64,000 bases of DNA from Mariniflexile jejuense. GTDB lineage: Bacteria > Bacteroidota > Bacteroidia > Flavobacteriales > Flavobacteriaceae. Every line of letters starts with the position of its first letter. Position 1 is the stretch's first letter. Below, one piece after another: positions 24,416-33,643 of this stretch. The DNA lies in contig NZ_JBHTJI010000042.1 of NCBI RefSeq assembly GCF_042675665.1, positions 434,001-498,000 on the forward strand. The letters are read 5' to 3'. A model generated the notes under the pieces. The model did no database searches. It was not told where the DNA came from and saw only the letters and a program-made list of their open reading frames with translations. A program made the translations under genes and the position numbers.

Positions 24416-25245
24416 TTTTCCAGTTTTGGAAATCTTAATTCTAAAGCTACCCTAGTTATATTATCATTTAAATTAACTCCTGCTCCATGAATTAAATAGG
24501 GAGTAAAAATTAAAACTTCCCCCTGTTTTGGATTAGGTCTTAGCATTTTAATAGGTCTGTTTTTTGTTTCTAAAATACAGGGTACATAATAAGTGTTTCC
24601 ATTTATTTTAGCACCTTTACTTTCTGTTCTTAAAATATTGTTTTCAGGAATCAAATGACTTTTAGGAAAAACGGGTAATGACGATTTTTCGTTGCAGCCA
24701 GCTATAGGCATCCAAACATTTATTATATTTTCCCAATAACTTAAATAACCATCTCTATGCGGCGGATTAATGTCTAAAGAATTTGGTCTACTAATTCTAA
24801 TTTGGAGGTGTGACTTTTTTAGTTCTTCTACCCAAGATGTTAATTTATAACCCAAGATAGCACCTAATCGTTCTGCCAAAACATCAATATCAAAATCAAA
24901 ATTCTCGTTTTCAAGGCTTCGAGTTACTTCTATAACTTTGTTGTGTTCTTCGTTTGTAGTTACAAATTCATGGTAATTTTCAAGTGTGAAATTCTCTTCA
25001 TCAAATTCAATATTTTGCTGTTGTAAGGCCTTGATAATATTTTCTTCAATAGATTTTTTCAATTTCAAAAACTCGTCTGCTTGAAATAAATTCACAACAG
25101 CATAGCCATCTTGTTTCCATGGCATTTTGGAAATAACATTCTCTTCTTCTTTATATAAAAGCCCTTCATTTCCCCAAAAAAAATTTCCTTCTACTTGAAA
25201 TTCAAATAACTTATCATCAATATATAACTTGCATATTTTATTCAT
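24412..25245 (-). CDS. Phytanoyl-CoA dioxygenase (PhyH)-like protein
   Basis: Starting at ATG 25245 the protein has 277 residues. The PhyH-type iron site is visible: PPHRDGYLSYWENIINVWMPI near residues 162-182 (HxD), then FPKSHLIPENN, and LIFTPYLIHGAGVNLNDNITRVALELRF near 247-274 with the distal His and the 2-oxoglutarate Arg. It overlaps the flippase gene downstream by 8 bp. Members in glycan clusters are thought to hydroxylate sugars or lipid parts; here that is inferred from context. It is the second Fe/2-oxoglutarate enzyme in this cluster. Confidence 0.8.
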   Translation of the reverse strand: MNKICKLYIDDKLFEFQVEGNFFWGNEGLLYKEEENVISKMPWKQDGYAVVNLFQADEFLKLKKSIEENIIKALQQQNIEFDEENFTLENYHEFVTTNEEHNKVIEVTRSLENENFDFDIDVLAERLGAILGYKLTSWVEELKKSHLQIRISRPNSLDINPPHRDGYLSYWENIINVWMPIAGCNEKSSLPVFPKSHLIPENNILRTESKGAKINGNTYYVPCILETKNRPIKMLRPNPKQGEVLIFTPYLIHGAGVNLNDNITRVALELRFPKLEN

Positions 25246-26548
25246 AACCAAGGTTGTTTTTTTGTCTTTTAAAATAGTTCCAAACTGCTAATATTACAAT
25301 AAAAAAATAAATAATGTATCTATATAAATGTGCCATCACTACACCTTCGGCTCCATAAACCACTACCAAGTATCTAGCTAATACGTAAAATAACCCCAAA
25401 GACAAAAATTCGGTAATTATAAAAGTTTTTACCATTTTTTTAGCTAAAAATTGATGCGATACTACCAATGCTGCCAACCGAATAAAATCTCCTATTAGCT
25501 GCCATTTAAACAAGGGTTCTAAGCCTAAAAAGTTAGGATAAACAACTTCTATAACCAGTTTTCTAAAAAAATAAACCAATAACATACCTAACCCAAAAAG
25601 CGGCAATAAGGTTTTATATATATATATTACTTCTTTTTTAAACACGCTACCTTCATGAATTCGAGCAAATTTTGGAATTACATACAGTGTAAATAATCCA
25701 GATGAAAACACCATGTAGTTTTTGGAAATAAAAGTCATGGCAGTCCAATAACCAGCTTCATTGGCGCTTATTTTATTAGTTATGGTTGTCCTAATATCAA
25801 GCTCTACATAATTCAATAATATGGAAGACACGAACGACATCAGGGTAAATCCTAATATTTCTTTAGCGAATGGAATTTCAACTTTTAAATTTTTAACATT
25901 AATATGTTTTTTTATAGTACTTCCAAAAATATATAAGATTACAAATAGGTGTAGAATAGGTGTTAAAATAATAGAAAACAAAACGCCTTTTAATTGATAA
26001 TTGTACAAAAAAACTAACAATAGCAAGGCTGAAAGCAAATAACTGACTAACTCAATTTTAGCATATTTTTTATAATCGGACAATCCGTTAATGAGTCCAC
26101 CAAAAATCATATTAATTGCTATAACGGGTGGTAAAATGGCTAAAATTTTTATCAGCTCAAGAAAATCCAAATTGCCAAACAATGATTGAGTAATCCAAGA
26201 AGCTCTAAAGAAAATAATGGTTGCCGACAAAAATGAGCCTATAAAACCAAAAACAAATGCTGTATTAAAAAACCTATTGAGCTTTTCTTTTTTTTCGGTA
26301 AATTCTGAAACATATTTTACGATTCCATTAAAAGTTCCTAATGAAGCAGTACTGGTTATAATTTGCATTAAATTTCTAATCTGCCCTATTTTTGCAATAC
26401 CCACTTCACCAAAAGAAACTGCCAATACCCGTTGTATAATCAATGAAATTACAAGCCTAATAGCTATAACAATAGTATTTAAAGAGGTAATCTTTAGAAT
26501 AAGGTTGCTTTTCAAAATTCTTTTAAAATTTTTCACAAAAGAGTACAA
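25238..26548 (-). CDS. Polysaccharide flippase (Wzx/O-antigen translocase type), copy 1
   Basis: A 436-residue membrane protein with 12 or so predicted helices. The early motif QRVLAVSFGEVGIAKIGQIRNLMQIITSTASLGTFNGIVKYVSEF matches the WzxE-like O-antigen translocase family. Such proteins flip undecaprenyl-PP-linked repeat units to the periplasm. The reading frame opens with TTG; a GTG at residue 5 is another choice, and no ATG is near. It lies 8 bp after the aminotransferase gene and overlaps the dioxygenase gene. It is a paralogue of the gene at 28692, of exactly equal length. Confidence 0.88.
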   Translation of the reverse strand: MYSFVKNFKRILKSNLILKITSLNTIVIAIRLVISLIIQRVLAVSFGEVGIAKIGQIRNLMQIITSTASLGTFNGIVKYVSEFTEKKEKLNRFFNTAFVFGFIGSFLSATIIFFRASWITQSLFGNLDFLELIKILAILPPVIAINMIFGGLINGLSDYKKYAKIELVSYLLSALLLLVFLYNYQLKGVLFSIILTPILHLFVILYIFGSTIKKHINVKNLKVEIPFAKEILGFTLMSFVSSILLNYVELDIRTTITNKISANEAGYWTAMTFISKNYMVFSSGLFTLYVIPKFARIHEGSVFKKEVIYIYKTLLPLFGLGMLLVYFFRKLVIEVVYPNFLGLEPLFKWQLIGDFIRLAALVVSHQFLAKKMVKTFIITEFLSLGLFYVLARYLVVVYGAEGVVMAHLYRYIIYFFIVILAVWNYFKRQKNNLGYE

Positions 26549-26556
26549 ATTTCAAT

Positions 26557-27660
26557 TTATGAATAATTGTTAATTGTTTTTATAACTTTTTCCACCTCTT
26601 TTGATGTCATTACTGGACTTATAGGAATGCTTACTATTTGATGGTGTATCATTTCCGTAATTGGCAAGGCGCTTGCTTTTAAATGTGAAAAGGCTTGCTG
26701 CTTATGTGGTGGAATGGGGTAATGAATTAATGTTTCAATATTATTTTTATAAAGAAAATCTATAAAACTTTGTCTATTTTCTACCATAAGCACAAACGCA
26801 TAAAATACATGATTGCATGATTGATTATAAAAAGGAAGTTTTACTTTTTTATTTGTGATTCCTGATAAATAATGGTTTGCAATTTTGCGCCGTTTACTGT
26901 TATCTTCATCTAAACATTTTAATTTTATGTTTAAAAACGCTGCTTGAATTTCATCGAGCCTGTTGTTATTGCCAATAAAATCGTAAACATATTTAGAAGA
27001 AGTTCCGTAATTTCTCAGCTTAATAATGGTATTGTTTAAAAGTTCACTGTTGGTAGTAATTGCACCAGCATCACCTAATGCACCTAAATTTTTACTTGGA
27101 TAAAAGCTAAATGCTGCTGCATTTGAAAGATTTCCCGCTTTTATACCTTGTTGATTTTTGGCACCATGGGCTTGCGCTGCATCTTCAATAAGCAATAAAT
27201 TATTTTTTTTTACAACGCTGCTTATTAATTCCATTTCTGCAAGCATTCCGTACAAATGCACCACTAAAATAGCTTTTGTTCTAGTAGTTATGTGCTTTTC
27301 AATTTCTAAGACTGACAGTGTATAGATGTTAATGTCTGGTTCTACCAAAACAGGTTTTAAACCCGTTTTTTCAATAGCTATAATAGTGGCAATGAACGTG
27401 TTTGCTGGCACTATAACTTCATCATTTTTTTTTAAAACACCTAACTCTAAATATGCCTGAAAAATTAAAATAAGCGCATCCAATCCATTACTTACACCTA
27501 TACAGTATTTTGTTCCACAATAATTGGCAAAGTTTTTTTCAAATGCAGCTACTTCTTTTCCAAGAATATAATGTCCTGAATTTAAAAATTCGTTAAATTT
27601 ATGTTGAAACTCTAATTGAAAACGGGCGTTTATTTTATGTAAGTCTAAAAACTGTATCAT
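26557..27660 (-). CDS. DegT/DnrJ/EryC1/StrS sugar aminotransferase
   Basis: A 367-residue PLP enzyme. Visible are GVSNGLDAL at 55-63, EVIVPANTFIAT at 81-92, IEDAAQAHGA at 158-167 with Asp160 contacting PLP, and AFSFYPSKNLGALGDAGA at 183-200 with the Schiff-base Lys190. The family transaminates keto-deoxysugars bound to nucleotides. Together with the QdtA-like cupin at 21738 it should make a dTDP-3-amino-3,6-dideoxyhexose (QdtB/FdtB role). The start overlaps the stop of the GNAT/FemAB-like gene by 4 bp. A separate short O-/N-acyltransferase of the QdtC/FdtC kind is not seen. Confidence 0.9.
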   Translation of the reverse strand: MIQFLDLHKINARFQLEFQHKFNEFLNSGHYILGKEVAAFEKNFANYCGTKYCIGVSNGLDALILIFQAYLELGVLKKNDEVIVPANTFIATIIAIEKTGLKPVLVEPDINIYTLSVLEIEKHITTRTKAILVVHLYGMLAEMELISSVVKKNNLLLIEDAAQAHGAKNQQGIKAGNLSNAAAFSFYPSKNLGALGDAGAITTNSELLNNTIIKLRNYGTSSKYVYDFIGNNNRLDEIQAAFLNIKLKCLDEDNSKRRKIANHYLSGITNKKVKLPFYNQSCNHVFYAFVLMVENRQSFIDFLYKNNIETLIHYPIPPHKQQAFSHLKASALPITEMIHHQIVSIPISPVMTSKEVEKVIKTINNYS

Positions 27661-28646
27661 AGAAAAATATCGTTTAAAATGGCATGGTTTTTTGTTTTAA
27701 CTTTATAAAAGTCTTGAGTAATTGTTCTTGCGCCAAAACCTTCCTTCCAAAACTGTAATCCCTTATTTATTTGCAACCCATAATTTTCATTAGAGATTCC
27801 AAAATCAAAATATTTTTTTTCTTTAAATACCTCGTTTATTAAATATATATGCAAAAAATCCAAACTTCCTAATGAATTTTTACTTTCATCACCAGATATA
27901 TATTGAGAATGTGCCACATATTTTGATTCGAAAACAGTAGTACCTGCAACAATTTTATTGTCTTTGTAGACATTAAATTGCTTGATGTTATTTGGGAAAC
28001 GTCTTTTTAATAACGTCATCTCCTCAAGACTGTGTACTGGTGAAGCATTATGTTTTTTCTTTAGATTTTTTATTAAAATGTCGTTCCAAAATAATTCAAA
28101 AGTATCTTCTTCTCTAATAACTAAACCATTCTTTTCTCCTCTTTTAAATCCTTCTAATCGATTATTGGATATTTTTAACCTTTCAAATAAGTTAACTACA
28201 GATAAAGTATCTCTTTTAAGCAATTCTGCCTTTAAAACAAACATTAGATACAGAATTTCATCATTAGTATTTGTTATATAAATAGATGGAATTTGTTTTA
28301 TAATTAGATTTTTAACAGATTGAGTTTCTAAATATTTGAGTATATTTTTAAAAATTTCAACAACAATTTCAAACTTCACTTCTTTTTCTAAAACCACGCC
28401 TCCATAGGTAAGCCCTTGATGCGAATAAACATCTTTTCCATTCTTGTTTGCAGGTAAAACAGCAACTAATTTATTTTTTTTATAAGCCAACAATGAAAAA
28501 TCCTCAAACCTATCTGAATGATACTCCATAAAATCTCTATGAAAAAGAAATGTAGCATTTTTTGAGTTTTCAATAAAACTATTCCACTCGTCATAATAAT
28601 CTCTTGTATATTTTACTATTTTATACATGGTAGATTTTTCAGACAT
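27657..28646 (-). CDS. FemAB/GNAT-like acyltransferase
   Basis: A 329-residue protein. The N-terminal half (DEWNSFIENSKNATFLFHRDFMEYHSDRFEDFSLLAY, residues 19-54) and the C-terminal half (VYKDNKIVAGTTVFESKYVAHSQYISGD, near 226-253) each look like a GNAT repeat, as in FemAB-type enzymes. Its overlap with the aminotransferase suggests it may acylate the amino sugar made there, taking the place of the missing acetyltransferase. That assignment is an inference. A start at Met7 (28628) is also possible. Confidence 0.75.
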   Translation of the reverse strand: MSEKSTMYKIVKYTRDYYDEWNSFIENSKNATFLFHRDFMEYHSDRFEDFSLLAYKKNKLVAVLPANKNGKDVYSHQGLTYGGVVLEKEVKFEIVVEIFKNILKYLETQSVKNLIIKQIPSIYITNTNDEILYLMFVLKAELLKRDTLSVVNLFERLKISNNRLEGFKRGEKNGLVIREEDTFELFWNDILIKNLKKKHNASPVHSLEEMTLLKRRFPNNIKQFNVYKDNKIVAGTTVFESKYVAHSQYISGDESKNSLGSLDFLHIYLINEVFKEKKYFDFGISNENYGLQINKGLQFWKEGFGARTITQDFYKVKTKNHAILNDIFL

Positions 28647-28691
28647 ATTTTTATATAAAACAAATATTAATAACGCTAAATAACATAATAC

Positions 28692-30002
28692 TTAACTTTT
28701 TTCATTATTTTCAGTATCTACTCCAAAAAGCGAACTACCAAATATTAGTAAAATAATACCGTAATACATAATATAGCTTACAAAATGTGCGATAACTGCG
28801 CCTTTTACATTATCGTATAAATCAATAAAATAAACGCTTGTGGCATATAAAATGACTACCAAAAAAGCTTCGGTTAAAATGTAATGCCAAAACATTTTTT
28901 TGGCTAAAAACTGGTAGGCTATCACCATAGATAATACTTTTACAAAATCGCCCAACAATTGCCATAAAAACAAATCTTCAACAGGTTTAAAATCTTCTGA
29001 AAATATAATAGTTACAATATATGGTTTTAATAAAAATATAGCTACTAACCCAATGGCCAAAAAAGGAATAACTGTTTTATAAAAACTAAATACTTCTTTT
29101 CTAAACTCTTTAACATCGTCAATTTCAGAAAATCGTGGTAATATATAAAGTGCCATTAACGAGCTAACTAACATTAAGTAATATTTAGATATGCGTGTCA
29201 TCGCTTCCCAAAAACCAGCATCTTTATACCCAATATTGTCTATAATGTAGGAGCGTATAGCAATAGCAATTAATGGCATTATAATAGCTGAAAAAAGAGC
29301 CATTAGCGTATAAGTGCTCATTTTTTTTAGAAAACTAAAACTAATACTATTAACTTTTATTAATGGTACTAAAGTTCGTCTATTAGTTATACCTACTAAT
29401 GTTATTAAGAAAATTAAAGATTCGGCTATAACCACCGATATTAAAGCGCCATTAATTTTATTTTGGTAGATTAACAACAATGCGATGGAAACACCTAAAA
29501 TTTGACCTATTATGTTGATTATAATAAGTATTTTATACTTTGAAAAACCGTTCATTATAGAAAATGAAAACATATTTAAAGCATAAAAAGGCAATACCAT
29601 AGCAAAAATTTTAATTACAAAAGCGTAATTATTATAAACAGGAAATATGATATTGTTTATTAAATCTGCATTAAAATAACAGAAAAAAGACACTAAAATA
29701 GTTGACACAAAGCCTACATAAAAGATGGTCGAAATAGTTTTGCTAAGTGCTACAACATCATCTTTAAACTCTGAAATGTATTTTACTGCACCATTATAAA
29801 AACCAAGTATAGCAATGGTTTGAAATGAACTTACAAAGTTGCGTAAATTACCTATTAATGCTAAACCTGTTGGCCCAATAAAAACAGCAATAGCCTTTGA
29901 AGTTAATATTCCGGCAATTATTCTGGTTAATACTGAGGCAGCTTGTAACGAAGTAACTTTAACTAAAACGTTATTATTTATATAATCTATTAATTTTTTC
30001 AA
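28692..30002 (-). CDS. Polysaccharide flippase (Wzx/O-antigen translocase type), copy 2
   Basis: A 436-residue membrane protein with the same plan as the gene at 25238: IRNLxxxxxTxxxLGxxNGxVKYxSEF near the N-terminus and WQLLGDFVKVLSMVIAYQFLAKKMFWHYILTE near residues 350-382, which matches WQLIGDFIRLAALVVSHQFLAKKM in copy 1. The start is TTG at 30002. It is the first gene after the promoter at 30108 and 46 bp ahead of the FemAB-like gene. Two different flippases in one cluster may serve two glycans or reflect replacement of the repeat unit. Confidence 0.88.
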   Translation of the reverse strand: MKKLIDYINNNVLVKVTSLQAASVLTRIIAGILTSKAIAVFIGPTGLALIGNLRNFVSSFQTIAILGFYNGAVKYISEFKDDVVALSKTISTIFYVGFVSTILVSFFCYFNADLINNIIFPVYNNYAFVIKIFAMVLPFYALNMFSFSIMNGFSKYKILIIINIIGQILGVSIALLLIYQNKINGALISVVIAESLIFLITLVGITNRRTLVPLIKVNSISFSFLKKMSTYTLMALFSAIIMPLIAIAIRSYIIDNIGYKDAGFWEAMTRISKYYLMLVSSLMALYILPRFSEIDDVKEFRKEVFSFYKTVIPFLAIGLVAIFLLKPYIVTIIFSEDFKPVEDLFLWQLLGDFVKVLSMVIAYQFLAKKMFWHYILTEAFLVVILYATSVYFIDLYDNVKGAVIAHFVSYIMYYGIILLIFGSSLFGVDTENNEKS

Positions 30003-30107
30003 TTAATATATAGGTTTACAGTTGTTTATGCAAAATAATTCAATAATCAAACTACGTACATATAACATAAATTTGAAAAAAAATATTATTTTGTTTGTTA
30101 AAGAAAC

Positions 30108-30136
30108 CAAATATACAAAATCATTTAACGTATCAA
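30108..30136 (-). promoter_or_regulatory. Promoter for the flippase/aminotransferase operon
   Basis: On the minus strand TTG (30136-30134), 18 bp and TATATTTG (30115-30108) fit the Bacteroidota consensus. The transcript would start near 30100 and read the genes from 30002 down to about 24412. The rest of the gap 30003-30186 is AT-rich and shows nothing else. Confidence 0.65.
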
Positions 30137-30186
30137 TATAATTTCAATTTTAAAATGTAAGAAATTATATATTTAAAAAAGTTAAC

Positions 30187-30414
30187 TTATTTTTTAATTA
30201 AATAGTAAATATTAATAAAAAAAATAGCGGTATTTGTAATAATAATGGGCTTTGATAAAGGTGCTAACATAACCCCATAAAGCACAAATAGTAAACACCC
30301 TAAGGAGTTTACTATTCGTAATTTATTAACAGATTTCATTAAGAATGAAATTAATACCGTAGCCATAGCAGCATACCCAATCCATTCTACATATGAAATT
30401 CCTAAGAATTCCAT
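30187..30414 (-). CDS. Small three-helix membrane protein (YgjV/SemiSWEET-like)
   Basis: A 75-residue protein with three hydrophobic segments (about 10-26, 31-50, 56-73). The pattern VEWIGYAAMATVLISFLMKS, then LRIVNSLGCLLFVLYGVML and PIIITNTAIFFINIYYLI, resembles one half of YgjV-type proteins or a SemiSWEET-like triple-helix bundle, with the conserved NS and Pro/Asn positions. It may carry a small solute as a dimer, but this is not certain. It starts after typA with a 1-bp gap on the same strand, so both are probably cotranscribed. Confidence 0.65.
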   Translation of the reverse strand: MEFLGISYVEWIGYAAMATVLISFLMKSVNKLRIVNSLGCLLFVLYGVMLAPLSKPIIITNTAIFFINIYYLIKK

Positions 30415-30415
30415 A

Positions 30416-32215
30416 TTATATAATTTTATATCGTTTTCTATCTACTTCTGTTAAATAGATTTTACGTATGCGTAAGTGGTTTGGTGTCACCTCAACATAC
30501 TCATCTTTTTGAATATATTCTAAGGCTTCTTCTAATGAAAATTTAATTGCTGGAATAATTCTAGCTTTATCATCGGCACCAGATGAACGTACATTACTTA
30601 ACTTTTTAGTTTTGGTTACGTTTACCGTCATATCATCACCACGCGAGTTTTCACCAATTACTTGACCTTCGTAAATATCTTCACCCGGATCCACAAAAAA
30701 CTTACCTCTATCTTGTAACTTATCAATAGAATATGGAATGGCTTGCCCTTTTTCCATAGAAACTAACGAACCGTTTTGGCGTTCTGGAATACCACCTTTT
30801 AATGGTTGATATTCTTTAAAACGGTGTGCCATAATTGCTTCACCAGCAGTTGCCGTTAATAATTGATTTCTTAAACCAATGATACCTCTAGACGGAATCA
30901 TGAATTGGCAAACCATACGCTCGCCTTTTGCTTCCATACTTAACATTTCACCTTTACGAAGTGTTACCATTTCAATTGCTTTTCCTGAAACATTTTCAGG
31001 TAAATCGATTGTCATTTCTTCAACTGGCTCACATTTAACACCATCAATTTCTTTTATAATTACCTGTGGCTGACCAATTTGTAACTCATAACCTTCACGA
31101 CGCATGGTTTCAATTAAAACTGATAAATGCAGTACACCACGACCAAAAACCATAAATTTATCAGCACTATCTGTTTCTTGTACTCTAAGTGCTAAATTCT
31201 TTTCAAGTTCTTTTGTTAAACGATCCTTAATATGACGCGATGTTACAAACTTTCCATCTTTTCCGAAGAAAGGAGAATCGTTTATTGTAAACAACATACT
31301 CATAGTTGGCTCATCAATAGCAATGGTTTTTAAACCTTGAGGGTTTTCAAAATCTGCAACAGTATCACCAATTTCAAAACCTTCTAAACCAACTATAGCA
31401 CAAATATCACCTGTTTGAACTTCGTCTACTTTTATACGTCCAAGACCTTCAAAAATATGAAGCTCTTTAATTTTATTTTTAACAACTTTACCATCTCTTT
31501 TTACTAAAGAAATGTTTTGCCCAACTTTTAAACTACCTCTTGTTAAACGACCAATAGCAATTCGCCCAGTAAAACTAGAGAAATCTAAAGATGTAATTAA
31601 CATTTGTGTTGTTCCTTCTTCAATTTTTGGTGCAGGAATATGCTGAATAACCATATCTAGCAAAGGCTCGATGTTTTCGGTTTGGTTTTTCCAATCGTCA
31701 CTCATCCAGTTATTTTTAGCTGAACCGTAAACTGTTGGAAAATCTAACTGCCATTCTTCAGCACCTAATTCAAACATTAAGTCGAATACTTTTTCATGTA
31801 CTTCTTCTGGTGTACAGTTTTCTTTATCAACTTTATTTACAACAACGCATGGTTTTAAACCTAAATCAATCGCTTTTTGCAATACAAAACGCGTTTGTGG
31901 CATTGGTCCTTCAAAGGCATCTACTAATAAAAGTACACCATCTGCCATGTTTAGTACACGCTCTACTTCGCCTCCAAAATCCGCGTGACCTGGTGTGTCG
32001 ATAATATTAATTTTAGTGTCTTTGTATATTACAGAAACGTTTTTAGATGTAATTGTAATACCTCTTTCACGCTCCAAATCGTTATTATCTAAAATTAAAT
32101 CGCCTGTATTCTCGTTTTCACGGAACAATTGACAGTGGTACATAATTTTATCAACCAACGTAGTCTTGCCGTGGTCAACGTGTGCAATAATTGCAATGTT
32201 TTTAATATTAGCCAT
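30416..32215 (-). CDS. typA: Ribosome-binding GTPase TypA/BipA
   Basis: A 599-residue translational GTPase. The G motifs are AHVDHGKTTLVDK at 11-23, the switch region DLERERGITITSKNVS, DTPGHADFGGEVERVL near 73-88 and NKVDKE near 127. Then come domain II (SSFTGRIAIGRLTRG), two EF-G-like alpha/beta domains and the TypA-specific C-terminus (IRKIYLTEVDRKRYK). TypA binds 70S ribosomes and helps assembly or translation under stress such as cold. Length equals the family norm. Confidence 0.97.
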   Translation of the reverse strand: MANIKNIAIIAHVDHGKTTLVDKIMYHCQLFRENENTGDLILDNNDLERERGITITSKNVSVIYKDTKINIIDTPGHADFGGEVERVLNMADGVLLLVDAFEGPMPQTRFVLQKAIDLGLKPCVVVNKVDKENCTPEEVHEKVFDLMFELGAEEWQLDFPTVYGSAKNNWMSDDWKNQTENIEPLLDMVIQHIPAPKIEEGTTQMLITSLDFSSFTGRIAIGRLTRGSLKVGQNISLVKRDGKVVKNKIKELHIFEGLGRIKVDEVQTGDICAIVGLEGFEIGDTVADFENPQGLKTIAIDEPTMSMLFTINDSPFFGKDGKFVTSRHIKDRLTKELEKNLALRVQETDSADKFMVFGRGVLHLSVLIETMRREGYELQIGQPQVIIKEIDGVKCEPVEEMTIDLPENVSGKAIEMVTLRKGEMLSMEAKGERMVCQFMIPSRGIIGLRNQLLTATAGEAIMAHRFKEYQPLKGGIPERQNGSLVSMEKGQAIPYSIDKLQDRGKFFVDPGEDIYEGQVIGENSRGDDMTVNVTKTKKLSNVRSSGADDKARIIPAIKFSLEEALEYIQKDEYVEVTPNHLRIRKIYLTEVDRKRYKII

Positions 32216-32238
32216 AATAGTGCCTTATTTTAAGCGTG

Positions 32239-32246
32239 CAAAGGTA
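32239..32246 (-). promoter_or_regulatory. Promoter -7 element of typA
   Basis: TACCTTTG on the minus strand (32246-32239) is a TAnnTTTG element 24 bp before the typA start. No good -33 TTG is seen at the proper distance, so this is a partial match. Confidence 0.5.
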
Positions 32247-32417
32247 CGCTATATTTTAAAATTTCTACTATACTGCTATAATATTTAGTTAATTAAATGT
32301 TATAATTGATAGTTTTGAAAACTTTTTGCGGTTTTCACTCGTTTAATTAGTAACTAAAACTTTTTAAAAATATGCTTAAAATTACATATAAATACTTAAT
32401 TTTAAGCAATTTATATC

Positions 32418-32777
32418 ATGAAACACCTTAGCAATTATACAAAATTTATACCTTACCTTTATTTTATAACGGTTGTTATTTATTGGTTTACTAACATTAA
32501 TAAAAGTGAAGGTATAACTGCGTATCCTATTTTATTTTTTGGTATTCCGTTTTTGTATCAAATTATAAAGCCTAGTAAAAAGCTAAACTTCACGCTAGGA
32601 ATTACTTTTGTTTGCCTATCTTCTTACTTAATTTTGGTCTATTTGTTTGATATTATTGACTTTATAAAACTAAGTAACAACACCAAAAATTTTATAATAA
32701 GTGGTGGTTTATTTGTTTTTACAAACTTCATAATGGCTTTGTGGATAATAAGAAATAGTATGACAAAAAGCTTTTAA
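32418..32777 (+). CDS. Hypothetical four-helix membrane protein
   Basis: A 119-residue protein with four hydrophobic segments (about 10-27, 36-52, 56-78, 90-112). I recognise no family. It starts with ATG about 200 bp from the divergent typA gene and ends 33 bp before kdsA, although a promoter core lies in that gap. No motif points to a function. Confidence 0.6.
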   Translation: MKHLSNYTKFIPYLYFITVVIYWFTNINKSEGITAYPILFFGIPFLYQIIKPSKKLNFTLGITFVCLSSYLILVYLFDIIDFIKLSNNTKNFIISGGLFVFTNFIMALWIIRNSMTKSF

Positions 32778-32783
32778 TTTGAT

Positions 32784-32791
32784 TATATTTG
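32784..32791 (+). promoter_or_regulatory. Promoter -7 element of kdsA
   Basis: TATATTTG lies 19 bp before the kdsA start codon and fits TAnnTTTG. It overlaps the region just past the previous stop codon. The -33 part is not clear. Confidence 0.5.
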
Positions 32792-32810
32792 TCGCTTAAA
32801 TTTTAAGCTG

Positions 32811-33629
32811 ATGAATCTTCAAGATATTCCTAAAATAAAACATACAAACGCAAATAACTTTTTCCTTTTATGTGGTCCGTGCGCCATTGAAGGTGAAGAT
32901 ATGGCTCTTCGCATTGCAGAAAAAGTAGTTTCTATTACCAATAAATTAGAAATTCCTTATGTTTTTAAGGGTAGTTTTAAAAAAGCAAACCGAAGCAGAG
33001 TAGATAGTTTTACAGGTATTGGCGATGAAAAAGCTTTAAAAATTCTTAAAAAAGTATCTGAAACTTTTGATGTACCAACAGTAACTGATATTCATGAAAT
33101 TAGCGATGCCCATTTAGCAGCTCAGTTTGTTGATGTGTTGCAAATTCCAGCGTTTTTAGTTCGTCAAACAGATTTGTTAGTAGCTGCCGCAGAAACTAAC
33201 AAAGTAATAAACTTAAAAAAAGGACAATTTATGAGTCCGGAATCTATGAAACATGCGGTTCAAAAAATTCACGATTCTGGTAATAACAAAGCATGGATAA
33301 CCGATAGAGGCACTATGTTTGGCTACCAAGATATGATTGTAGATTTTCGTGGCATTCCAACAATGCGCCAATATGCCCCAACGGTTTTGGATGTTACACA
33401 TTCGCTACAACAACCAAATCAAATAGCTGGCGTAACAGGCGGACGGCCAGATATGATTGAAACCATAGCCCGTGCAGGAATTGTAAATAATGTTGATGGT
33501 TTATTTATTGAAACGCATTTCGACCCTGCAAATGCGAAAAGCGATGGTGCTAACATGTTACATTTAGATAACCTAGAAAAGTTACTTACCAATTTAGTAG
33601 CCATTAGAAAAACCGTTAATTCACTTTAA
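32811..33629 (+). CDS. kdsA: 3-deoxy-8-phosphooctulonate synthase (KDO-8-P synthase)
   Basis: A 272-residue TIM-barrel enzyme that joins phosphoenolpyruvate and arabinose-5-phosphate to give KDO-8-phosphate for lipopolysaccharide core. Visible are LLCGPCAIEGEDMALRIAE near residues 19-37, VFKGSFKKANRSRVDSFTG near 51-69 (PEP site), DIHEISDA near 94-101, QIPAFLVRQTDLL near 111-123, DRGTMFGYQDMIVDFRGIP near 165-183 and VTGGRPDMIETIARAGI near 208-224. Length matches the family. It is followed after 14 bp by an outer-membrane protein gene. Confidence 0.95.
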   Translation: MNLQDIPKIKHTNANNFFLLCGPCAIEGEDMALRIAEKVVSITNKLEIPYVFKGSFKKANRSRVDSFTGIGDEKALKILKKVSETFDVPTVTDIHEISDAHLAAQFVDVLQIPAFLVRQTDLLVAAAETNKVINLKKGQFMSPESMKHAVQKIHDSGNNKAWITDRGTMFGYQDMIVDFRGIPTMRQYAPTVLDVTHSLQQPNQIAGVTGGRPDMIETIARAGIVNNVDGLFIETHFDPANAKSDGANMLHLDNLEKLLTNLVAIRKTVNSL

Positions 33630-33643
33630 TTACAACCTACTTA

